NCBI GenBank assembly: GCA_963930645.1
Contig: OZ005654.1
Coordinates: 43,268,686-43,332,685, forward strand
From: Salticus scenicus
Taxonomy: Eukaryota > Arthropoda > Arachnida > Araneae > Salticidae
Length of the DNA: 64,000 nucleotides
Direction of reading: 5' to 3'
The position numbers and the translations under genes are program-made. Positions 1-9,535 of the stretch are shown here, piece after piece (the first letter of the stretch is position 1; the number at the start of each line of letters is the position of its first letter). Below the pieces are notes generated by a model that searched no databases, was not told the origin of the DNA, and saw only the letters and a list, made by a program, of their open reading frames with translations.

Positions 1-99
1 ATACAGAGCGCCAGCACCATCAAGCTGCCAAAAGAACGAAAAAGGCGACAAAGAAGGTGCCTTCGCCTGAAACTCCCGTTAATAGCGACCATTCATTAA

Positions 100-327
100 C
101 CTGTTAGTAGTCGCTAGTTGGTCGATTTGCCGCCCATCCTTCAGTTTTTCCAGATTTTTTTATTCAATAGCCACCAAAAATTTTTAGAAGTGGCATTTGA
201 TATACATAAAACGCGAATAAAATCGAAGAAACGTCGATCACATCACTTCTTAAAATTATTGGTGACAGTTAAATAAAAAGTACGCAATCTGTAATAGGTG
301 GCTCTGTCTATAGCGACTACTAACGGG
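100..327. mobile_element. piggyBac-like MITE, copy 1 (228 bp)
   Basis: The element is flanked by TTAA at 96-99 and 328-331. Its ends form an inverted repeat of 17 bp with one mismatch: left CCTGTTAGTAGTCGCTA, right (reverse complement) CCCGTTAGTAGTCGCTA. Monomers without it have a single TTAA at the same place. A TTAA target and ends starting CCY are the marks of the piggyBac superfamily. There is no transposase ORF, so it is non-autonomous. It lies in the intron-like part of an A monomer. Confidence 0.88.
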
Positions 328-2176
328 TTAATGATAAATAAACGTTTTTCTGTCCCGCAACCTCCAGTTCAGCAGCTACCAGTAGAAATCCGAAATAATG
401 AAAATGGACAAAATACCTTTAGGGATGAAAACAGAAGAAGAAATAATATTCACAAGCAATGCCTGTTCCTCCTGTGCCAACTACAGAGGAAAATGTAAGT
501 GATGGTTCCAATTTTTTTTTATATTTTTAATTTTTAATAATATTATTAATATTTAACTTTTTATAATAATGTGTATTTTTTAAATTTCATCGAGACTAAG
601 AAAATTCAAAAGATGACCCCAGCTACGATGAGAATTTAAATCCGATTTTTGAGACCTCAATACAAGAAACCCAAGATGATTCAGGAACAAAGGAAATCAC
701 TTACACAGAAGAATTGAATTTATTCAGCGAATTTTACCACCAAAATTACAAAACAGAAAATACTAAAAGACAGATTGTACAGAGCAAGGAGTCCAGTAAC
801 ACGGAAAAATGCTTAAAGACAGATCCAGTTAAGAAATAGTCCCATAAAAAATACAGAGCGTCAGCACCATCAAGCTGCCAAAAGAACGAAAAAGGCGTCA
901 TAGAAAGGTGCCTTCGCCTGAAACACCCGTTAATAGCGACCAGTCATTAATGATAAATAAACGTGTTCCTGTCCCGCAAACTCCAGTTCAGCAGCTACCA
1001 GTAGAAATCCGAAATAATGAAAATGGACAAAATATCTTTAGGGATGTAAAGAGAAGAAGAAATAATAATCACAAGCAGTGCCTGTTCCTCCTGTGCAGAA
1101 TACAGAGGAAAATGTAAGTGATGGCTCCAATTTCTTTTTATATTTTTTATTTTTAATAATATTAATATTTAACTTTTTGTAATAATGTGTATTTTTTAAA
1201 TTTCATCGAGACTAAGAAAATTCAAAATATGCCCCCAGTCACGATGAGAATTTAAATCCGTTTTTTGAAGCCTCAATCAAAATAACCCAAGATGATTCAG
1301 AAACAAAGAAACCACTTACATAGAAGATTGAAATCCATTCAGCGAATTTTACCACCAAAATAATAAAACAGAAAATACTGAAAGACAGATTGTAGAGAGC
1401 AAGGATTCCAATAACACGGAAAAATGCTCAAAGACAGATCCGGTTAAGAAATAGTCCCATAAAAAATACAGAGCGCCAGCACCACTAAGCTGCCAAAAGA
1501 ACGAAAAAGGCGACAAAGAAGGTGTCTTCGCCTGAAACTCCCGTTAATAGCGACCAGTCATTAATGATAAATTAACGCCTTCCTGTCCCGCAACCTCCAG
1601 TTCAGCAGCTACCAGTAGAAATCCGAAATAATGAAAATGGACAAAATATCTTTAGGGATTAAAATTAAAGAAATAACATTCACAAGCAGTGCCTGTTCCT
1701 CCTGTACCAAATGCAGAGGAAAATGTAAGTGATGGTTCCAATTTCTTTTTATATTTTTAATTTTTAATAATATCAGTATTTAACTTTTTATAATAATGTG
1801 TATTTTTTAAATTTCATCGAGACTAAGAAAATTCAAAACATGCCCCCAGCCACGATGAGAATATAAATCCGTTTTTAGAAGCGTCAATCAAAAAAACCCA
1901 AACTGATTCAGAAACAAAGGAAACCACTTACATAGAAGAATTGAACCCATTCAGCGAATTTTACCACCAAAATAATAAAACAGAAAATACTGAAACACAG
2001 ATTGTACAGAGCAAGGAGTCCAATAACACGGAAAAATGCTCAAAAACAGATACAGGTAAGAAATAGTCCCATAAAAAATACAGAGCGCCAGCACCATCAA
2101 GCTGCCAAAAGAACGAAAAAGGCGACAAAGAAGGTGCCTTCGCCTGAAACTCCCGTTAATAGCGACCATTCATTAA

Positions 2177-2404
2177 CCTGTTAGTAGTCGCTAGTTGGTC
2201 GATTTGCCGCCCATCCTTCAGTTTTTCCAGATTTTTTTATTCAATAGCCACCAAAAATTTTTAGAAGTGGCATTTGATATACATAAAACGCGAATAAAAT
2301 CGAAGAAACGTCGATCACATCACTTCTTAAAATTATTGGTGACAGTTAAATAAAAAGTACGCAATCTGTAATAGGTGGCTCTGTCTATAGCGACTACTAA
2401 CGGG
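2177..2404. mobile_element. piggyBac-like MITE, copy 2 (228 bp)
   Basis: I saw no difference from the copy at 100-327, including the T at the third base of the left terminal repeat. TTAA flanks it at 2173-2176 and 2405-2408. The linked flank change CGACCATTCATTAA, against CGACCAGTCATTAA elsewhere, is shared with copy 1. Copies 1 and 2 therefore look like products of array duplication rather than separate insertions. Confidence 0.88.
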
Positions 2405-3926
2405 TTAATGATAAATAAACGTTTTTCTGTCCCGCAACCTCCAGTTCAGCAGCTACCAGTAGAAATCCGAAATAATGAAAATGGACAAAATACCTTTAGG
2501 GATGAAAACAGAAGAAGAAATAATATTCACAAGCAATGCCTGTTCCTCCTGTGCCAACTACAGAGGAAAATGTAAGTGATGGTTCCAATTTTTTTTTATA
2601 TTTTTAATTTTTAATAATATTATTAATATTTAACTTTTTATAATAATGTGTATTTTTTAAATTTCATCGAGACTAAGAAAATTCAAAAGATGACCCCAGC
2701 TACCATGAGAATTTAAATCCGATTTTTGAGACCTCAATACAAGAAACCCAAGATGATTCAGGAACAAAGGAAATCACTTACACAGAAGAATTGAATTTAT
2801 TCAGCGAATTTTACCACCAAAATTACAAAACAGAAAATACTAAAAGACAGATTGTACAGAGCAAGGAGTCCAGTAACACGGAAAAATGCTTAAAGACAGA
2901 TCCAGTTAAGAAATAGTCCCATAAAAAATACAGAGCGTCAGCACCATCAAGCTGCCAAAAGAACGAAAAAGGCGTCATAGAAAGGTGCCTTCGCCTGAAA
3001 CACCCGTTAATAGCGACCAGTCATTAATGATAAATAAACGTGTTCCTGTCCCGCAAACTCCAGTTCAGCAGCTACCAGTAGAAATCCGAAATAATGAAAA
3101 TGGACAAAATATCTTTAGGGATGAAAAGAGAAGAAGAAATAATAATCACAAGCAGTGCCTGTTCCTCCTGTGCAGAATACAGAGGAAAATGTAAGTGATG
3201 GCTCCAATTTCTTTTTATATTTTTTATTTTTAATAATATTAATATTTAACTTTTTGTAATAATGTGTATTTTTTAAATTTCATCGAGACTAAGAAAATTC
3301 AAAATATGCCCCCAGCCACGATGAGAATTTAAATCCGTTTTTTGAAGCCTCAATCAAAATAACCCAAGATGATTCAGAAACAAAGAAACCACTTACATAG
3401 AAGATTGAAATCCATTCAGCGAATTTTACCACCAAAATAATAAAACAGAAAATACTGAAAGACAGATTGTACAGAGCAAGGATTCCAATAACACGGAAAA
3501 ATGCTCAAAGACAGATCCGGTTAAGAAATAGTCCCATAAAAAATACAGAGCGCCAGCACCACTAAGCTGCCAAAAGAACGAAAAAGGCGACAAAGAAGGT
3601 GTCTTCGCCTGAAACTCCCGTTAATAGCGACCAGTCATTAATGATAAATTAACGCCTTCCTGTCCCGCAACCTCCAGTTCAGCAGCTACCAGTAGAAATC
3701 CGAAATAATGAAAATGGACAAAATATCTTTAGGGATTAAAATTAAAGAAATAACATTCACAAGCAGTGCCTGTTCCTCCTGTACCAAATGCAGAGGAAAA
3801 TGTAAGTGATGGTTCCAATTTCTTTTTATATTTTTAATTTTTAATAATATCAGTATTTAACTTTTTATAATAATGTGTATTTTTTAAATTTCATCGAGAC
3901 TAAGAAAATTCAAAACATGCCCCCAG

Positions 3927-4132
3927 CCACGATGAGAATATAAATCCGTTTTTAGAAGCGTCAATCAAAAAAACCCAAACTGATTCAGAAATAAAGGAAA
4001 CCACTTACATAGAAGAATTGAACCCATTCAGCGAATTTTACCACCAAAATAATAAAACAGAAAATACTGAAACACAGATTGTACAGAGCAAGGAGTCCAA
4101 TAACACGGAAAAATGCTCAAAAACAGATACAG
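3927..4132 (+). other. Exon-like acidic segment S1 of an A monomer
   Basis: This 206-nt stretch is open in one frame and reads as an acidic, Ser/Thr/Asn-rich peptide with motifs HDEN, SIKKTQ, EELNPFSEFYHQNN and SNNTEKCSKTDT. It follows a CCCCCAG acceptor-like site at 3920-3926, with a CTAAG branch-like motif about 25 nt upstream. It ends at a consensus donor, CAG|GTAAG. Without splicing the frame meets TAG after AAGAAA. The segment has no ATG, so it could only be an internal exon. I recognise no domain. Equivalent segments precede each A-class CAGGTAAG site (2056, 5978, 8055, 19904). Whether it is expressed is unknown. Confidence 0.4.
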
Positions 4133-4289
4133 GTAAGAAATAGTCCCATAAAAAATACAGAGCGCCAGCACCATCAAGCTGCCAAAAGAACGAAAAAGGC
4201 GACAAAGAAGGTGCCTTCGCCTGAAACTCCCGTTAATAGCGACCAGTCATTAATGATAAATAAACGTTTTTCTGTCCCGCAACCTCCAG
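4133..4289 (+). other. Intron-like segment 1 of an A monomer, holding the MITE target
   Basis: It starts GTAAGAAATAG and ends at the pyrimidine-rich TTTTTCTGTCCCGC followed by AACCTCCAG. It is 157 nt long. Splicing here would join phase 1 to phase 1: ACA G plus TT CAG. The TTAA used by the MITE in sister copies is inside it at 4250, so in those copies the MITE would be intronic. Against this, the same DNA is also an uninterrupted open frame (4079-4420), so it may not be an intron at all. Confidence 0.3.
4250..4253. other. Empty MITE target site (TTAA)
   Basis: In this A monomer the sequence reads CAGTCATTAATGATAAAT with a single TTAA and no MITE remnant. Equivalent empty sites are at 8172-8175, 18176-18179 and 20021-20024. 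They match the filled sites exactly outside the element, so they are either never-filled copies or sites restored by seamless excision. Confidence 0.85.
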
Positions 4290-4416
4290 TTCAGCAGCTA
4301 CCAGTAGAAATCCGAAATAATGAAAATGGACAAAATACCTTTAGGGATGAAAACAGAAGAAGAAATAATATTCACAAGCAATGCCTGTTCCTCCTGTGCC
4401 AACTACAGAGGAAAAT
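4290..4416 (+). other. Exon-like segment S2 of an A monomer
   Basis: This 127-nt stretch is open in the phase set by the upstream splice model. It contains QQLPVEIRNNENGQN, an Arg-rich FRDENRRRNN and a Cys-containing CLFLLC end. It stops two bases into a codon at the donor AAAT|GTAAGTG. With S1 (206 nt) the sum is 333 nt, exactly 111 codons, so repeated units would keep frame. No known domain is visible. Confidence 0.35.
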
Positions 4417-4544
4417 GTAAGTGATGGTTCCAATTTTTTTTTATATTTTTAATTTTTAATAATATTATTAATATTTAACTTTTTATAATAATGTGTATTT
4501 TTTAAATTTCATCGAGACTAAGAAAATTCAAAAGATGACCCCAG
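4417..4544 (+). other. AT-rich intron-like part of the monomer
   Basis: It starts with GTAAGTGATGG, a good metazoan donor, then runs through T-rich and TAATAATATT sequence to GACTAAG and a CCCCAG acceptor-like site at 4539-4544. An alternative acceptor is CATCGAG about 30 nt earlier, but in the S1 frame that runs at once into TAA. The donor is kept in nearly all monomers. I noticed it broken only near 8959 and 14041 (GT to GA) and 37370 (GT to AT). Confidence 0.45.
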
Positions 4545-4761
4545 CTACGATGAGAATTTAAATCCGATTTTTGAGACCTCAATACAAGAAACCCAAGATG
4601 ATTCAGGAACAAAGGAAATCACTTACACAGAAGAATTGAATTTATTCAGCGAATTTTACCACCAAAATTACAAAACAGAAAATACTAAAAGACAGATTGT
4701 ACAGAGCAAGGAGTCCAGTAACACGGAAAAATGCTTAAAGACAGATCCAGTTAAGAAATAG
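4545..4761 (+). other. Exon-like S1 of the following B monomer, ending in TAG
   Basis: Joined in phase 2 to the preceding S2, this stretch is open for 71 codons and then ends in AAG AAA TAG. The inner donor is changed from CAGGTAAG to CAGTTAAG, so there is no splice exit and it would be a terminal exon. It has the same acidic character as the A-class S1 (motifs YDENLNP, QETQDDSGTKE, EKCLKTDPVKK). This is a conceptual model only. Confidence 0.3.
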
Positions 4762-6098
4762 TCCCATAAAAAATACAGAGCGTCAGCACCATCAAGCTGC
4801 CAAAAGAACGAAAAAGGCGTCATAGAAAGGTGCCTTCGCCTGAAACACCCGTTAATAGCGACCAGTCATTAATGATAAATAAACGTGTTCCTGTCCCGCA
4901 AACTCCAGTTCAGCAGCTACCAGTAGAAATCCGAAATAATGAAAATGGACAAAATATCTTTAGGGATGAAAAGAGAAGAAGAAATAATAATCACAAGCAG
5001 TGCCTGTTCCTCCTGTGCAGAATACAGAGGAAAATGTAAGTGATGGCTCCAATTTCTTTTTATATTTTTTATTTTTAATAATATTAATATTTAACTTTTT
5101 GTAATAATGTGTATTTTTTAAATTTCATCGAGACTAAGAAAATTCAAAATATGCCCCCAGCCACGATGAGAATTTAAATCCGTTTTTTGAAGCCTCAATC
5201 AAAATAACCCAAGATGATTCAGAAACAAAGAAACCACTTACATAGAAGATTGAAATCCATTCAGCGAATTTTACCACCAAAATAATAAAACAGAAAATAC
5301 TGAAAGACAGATTGTACAGAGCAAGGATTCCAATAACACGGAAAAATGCTCAAAGACAGATCCGGTTAAGAAATAGTCCCATAAAAAATACAGAGCGCCA
5401 GCACCACTAAGCTGCCAAAAGAACGAAAAAGGCGACAAAGAAGGTGTCTTCGCCTGAAACTCCCGTTAATAGCGACCAGTCATTAATGATAAATTAACGC
5501 CTTCCTGTCCCGCAACCTCCAGTTCAGCAGCTACCAGTAGAAATCCGAAATAATGAAAATGGACAAAATATCTTTAGGGATTAAAATTAAAGAAATAACA
5601 TTCACAAGCAGTGCCTGTTCCTCCTGTACCAAATGCAGAGGAAAATGTAAGTGATGGTTCCAATTTCTTTTTATATTTTTAATTTTTAATAATATCAGTA
5701 TTTAACTTTTTATAATAATGTGTATTTTTTAAATTTCATCGAGACTAAGAAAATTCAAAACATGCCCCCAGCCACGATGAGAATATAAATCCGTTTTTAG
5801 AAGCGTCAATCAAAAAAACCCAAACTGATTCAGAAACAAAGGAAACCACTTACATAGAAGAATTGAACCCATTCAGCGAATTTTACCACCAAAATAATAA
5901 AACAGAAAATACTGAAACACAGATTGTACAGAGCAAGGAGTCCAATAACACGGAAAAATGCTCAAAAACAGATACAGGTAAGAAATAGTCCCATAAAAAA
6001 TACAGAGCGCCAGCACCATCAAGCTGCCAAAAGAACGAAAAAGGCGACAAAGAAGGTGCCTTCGCCTGAAACTCCCGTTAATAGCGACCAGTCATTAA

Positions 6099-6326
6099 CC
6101 CGTTAGTAGTCGCTAGTTGGTCGATTTGCCGCCCATCCTTCAGTTTTTCCAGATTTTTTTATTCAATAGCCACCAAAAATTTTTAGAAGTGGCATTTGAT
6201 ATACATAAAACGCGAATAAAATCGAAGAAACGTCGATCACATCACTTCTTAAAATTATTGGTGACAGTTAAATAAAAAGTACGCAATCTGTAATAGGTGG
6301 CGCTGTCTATAGCGACTACTAACGGG
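6099..6326. mobile_element. piggyBac-like MITE, copy 3 (228 bp)
   Basis: TTAA flanks it at 6095-6098 and 6327-6330. Both 17-bp ends read CCCGTTAGTAGTCGCTA, so the terminal repeat is perfect here. It differs from copies 1 and 2 at the third base and at one base near the right end (GGTGGCGCTGTC against GGTGGCTCTGTC). With its unmodified flank it may be nearest to the original insertion. Confidence 0.88.
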
Positions 6327-9300
6327 TTAATGATAAATAAACGTTTTTCTGTCCCGCAACCTCCAGTTCAGCAGCTACCAGTAGAAATCCGAAATAATGA
6401 AAATGGACAAAATACCTTTAGGGATGAAAACAGAAGAAGAAATAATATTCACAAGCAATGCCTGTTCCTCCTGTGCCAACTACAGAGGAAAATGTAAGTG
6501 ATGGTTCCAATTTTTTTTTATATTTTTAATTTTTAATAATATTATTAATATTTAACTTTTTATAATAATGTGTATTTTTTAAATTTCATCGAGACTAAGA
6601 AAATTCAAAAGATGACCCCAGCTACGATGAGAATTTAAATCCGATTTTTGAGACCTCAATACAAGAAACCCAAGATGATTCAGGAACAAAGGAAATCACT
6701 TACACAGAAGAATTGAATTTATTCAGCGAATTTTACCACCAAAATTACAAAACAGAAAATACTAAAAGACAGATTGTACAGAGCAAGGAGTCCAGTAACA
6801 CGGAAAAATGCTTAAAGACAGATCCAGTTAAGAAATAGTCCCATAAAAAATACAGAGCGTCAGCACCATCAAGCTGCCAAAAGAACGAAAAAGGCGTCAT
6901 AGAAAGGTGCCTTCGCCTGAAACACCCGTTAATAGCGACCAGTCATTAATGATAATTAAACGTGTTCCTGTCCCGCAAACTCCAGTTCAGCAGCTACCAG
7001 TAGAAATCCGAAATAATGAAAATGGACAAAATATCTTTAGGGATGAAAAGAGAAGAAGAAATAATAATCACAAGCAGTGCCTGTTCCTCCTGTGCAGAAT
7101 ACAGAGGAAAATGTAAGTGATGGCTCCAATTTCTTTTTATATTTTTTATTTTTAATAATATTAATATTTAACTTTTTGTAATAATGTGTATTTTTTAAAT
7201 TTCATCGAGACTAAGAAAATTCAAAATATGCCCCCAGCCACGATGAGAATTTAAATCCGTTTTTTGAAGCCTCAATCAAAATAACCCAAGATGATTCAGA
7301 AACAAAGAAACCACTTACATAGAAGATTGAAATCCATTCAGCGAATTTTACCACCAAAATAATAAAACAGAAAATACTGAAAGACAGATTGTACAGAGCA
7401 AGGATTCCAATAACACGGAAAAATGCTCAAAGACAGATCCGGTTAAGAAATAGTCCCATAAAAAATACAGAGCGCCAGCACCACTAAGCTGCCAAAAGAA
7501 CGAAAAAGGCGACAAAGAAGGTGTCTTCGCCTGAAACTCCCGTTAATAGCGACCAGTCATTAATGATAAATTAACGCCTTCCTGTCCCGCAACCTCCAGT
7601 TCAGCAGCTACCAGTAGAAATCCGAAATAATGAAAATGGACAAAATATCTTTAGGGATTAAAATTAAAGAAATAACATTCACAAGCAGTGCCTGTTCCTC
7701 CTGTACCAAATGCAGAGGAAAATGTAAGTGATGGTTCCAATTTCTTTTTATATTTTTAATTTTTAATAATATCAGTATTTAACTTTTTATAATAATGTGT
7801 ATTTTTTAAATTTCATCGAGACTAAGAAAATTCAAAACATGCCCCCAGCCACGATGAGAATATAAATCCGTTTTTAGAAGCGTCAATCAAAAAAACCCAA
7901 ACTGATTCAGAAATAAAGGAAACCACTTACATAGAAGAATTGAACCCATTCAGCGAATTTTACCACCAAAATAATAAAACAGAAAATACTGAAACACAGA
8001 TTGTACAGAGCAAGGAGTCCAATAACACGGAAAAATGCTCAAAAACAGATACAGGTAAGAAATAGTCCCATAAAAAATACAGAGCGCCAGCACCATCAAG
8101 CTGCCAAAAGAACGAAAAAGGCGACAAAGAAGGTGCCTTCGCCTGAAACTCCCGTTAATAGCGACCAGTCATTAATGATAAATAAACGTTTTTCTGTCCC
8201 GCAACCTCCAGTTCAGCAGCTACCAGTAGAAATCCGAAATAATGAAAATGGACAAAATACCTTTAGGGATGAAAACAGAAGAAGAAATAATATTCACAAG
8301 CAATGCCTGTTCCTCCTGTGCCAACTACAGAGGAAAATGTAAGTGATGGTTCCAATTTTTTTTTATATTTTTAATTTTTAATAATATTATTAATATTTAA
8401 CTTTTTATAATAATGTGTATTTTTTAAATTTCATCGAGACTAAGAAAATTCAAAAGATGACCCCAGCTACGATGAGAATTTAAATCCGATTTTTGAGACC
8501 TCAATACAAGAAACCCAAGATGATTCAGGAACAAAGGAAATCACTTACACAGAAGAATTGAATTTATTCAGCGAATTTTACCACCAAAATTACAAAACAG
8601 AAAATACTAAAAGACAGATTGTACAGAGCAAGGAGTCCAGTAACACGGAAAAATGCTTAAAGACAGATCCAGTTAAGAAATAGTCCCATAAAAAATACAG
8701 AGCGTCAGCACCATCAAGCTGCCAAAAGAACGAAAAAGGCGTCATAGAAAGGTGCCTTCGCCTGAAACACCCGTTAATAGCGACCAGTCATTAATGATAA
8801 ATAAACGTGTTCCTGTCCCGCAAACTCCAGTTCAGCAGCTACCAGTAGAAATCCGAAATAATGAAAATGGACAAAATATCTTTAGGGATGAAAAGAGAAG
8901 AAGAAATAATAATCACAAGCAGTGCCTGTTCCTCCTGTGCAGAATACAGAGGAAAATGAAAGTGATGGCTCCAATTTCTTTTTATATTTTTTATTTTTAA
9001 TAATATTAATATTTAACTTTTTGTAATAATGTGTATTTTTTAAATTTCATCGAGACTAAGAAAATTCAAAATATGCCCCCAGCCACGATGAGAATTTAAA
9101 TCCGTTTTTTGAAGCCTCAATCAAAATAACCCAAGATGATTCAGAAACAAAGAAACCACTTACATAGAAGATTGAAATCCATTCAGCGAATTTTACCACC
9201 AAAATAATAAAACAGAAAATACTGAAAGACAGATTGTACAGAGCAAGGATTCCAATAACACGGAAAAATGCTCAAAGACAGATCCGGTTAAGAAATAGTC

Positions 9301-9535
9301 CCATAAAAAATACAGAGCGCCAGCACCACTAAGCTGCCAAAAGAACGAAAAAGGCGACAAAGAAGGTGTCTTCGCCTGAAACTCCCGTTAATAGCGACCA
9401 GTCATTAATGATAAATTAACGCCTTCCTGTCCCGCAACCTCCAGTTCAGCAGCTACCAGTAGAAATCCGAAATAATGAAAATGGACAAAATATCTTTAGG
9501 GATTAAAATTAAAGAAATAACATTCACAAGCAGTG

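Larger units (their letters stand above)
4079..4420 (+). other. 113-codon open frame across the end of S1 and S2
   Basis: A continuous frame from TTG at 4079 to TAA inside the GTAAGT donor. Its first half is basic (YRARSPITRKNAQK, KRTKKATKK) and its second half is S2 (VPSPETPVNSDQ, PVQQLPVEIRNNENG). The same ORF recurs at 8001-8342, 18005-18346 and 19850-20191. The MITE breaks it at 2002-2184 and 5924-6106. The first codon is TTG and there is no ATG near the start, so a standalone eukaryotic gene is unlikely. The reading overlaps the acidic S1 frame on the same DNA. Confidence 0.35.
1..9535 (+). repeat. Higher-order block 1: A-B-C trimers of 1845 bp, with or without MITE
   Basis: Three monomer classes alternate in fixed order. 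Class A carries the CAGGTAAG inner donor. Class B carries 'CCGCAAACTCCAG' and a frame-broken following S1. Class C carries a stop-rich 'GGGATTAAAATTAAAG' segment. A-class donors lie at 495, 2572, 4417, 6494 and 8339. Their spacings are 2077, 1845, 2077 and 1845 bp; 2077 is 1845 plus the 228-bp MITE and one TTAA. Copies differ by only scattered single bases (for example 1047, 2704, 6955, 8959), so the block was amplified or homogenised recently. It ends where the C monomer changes to a different class near 9535. Confidence 0.9.

Noticed and set aside
1951..2169. Minus-strand open frames (also 16946-17164, 25529-25744, 26755-26973, 39660-39878, 41798-42004, 57794-58075)
   Set aside because: They are the complement of the same repeat parts, appear and vanish with single-base changes, and read partly from the AT-rich intron-like part.
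4133..4160. A 28-nt intron from GTAAGAAATAG to AAATACAG
   Set aside because: The phase fits, but it is shorter than known metazoan introns. A later CCTCCAG acceptor fits better.
4211..4230. A CENP-B-box-like motif, CTTCGCCTGAAACTCCCG
   Set aside because: It starts like the box (YTTCGNNNNANN), but the required CGGG core is CTCC or similar. It does not match.
4380..4410. CLFLLC as a membrane segment or signal sequence
   Set aside because: It is only about six hydrophobic residues between charged stretches, too short to cross a membrane, and the frame is uncertain.
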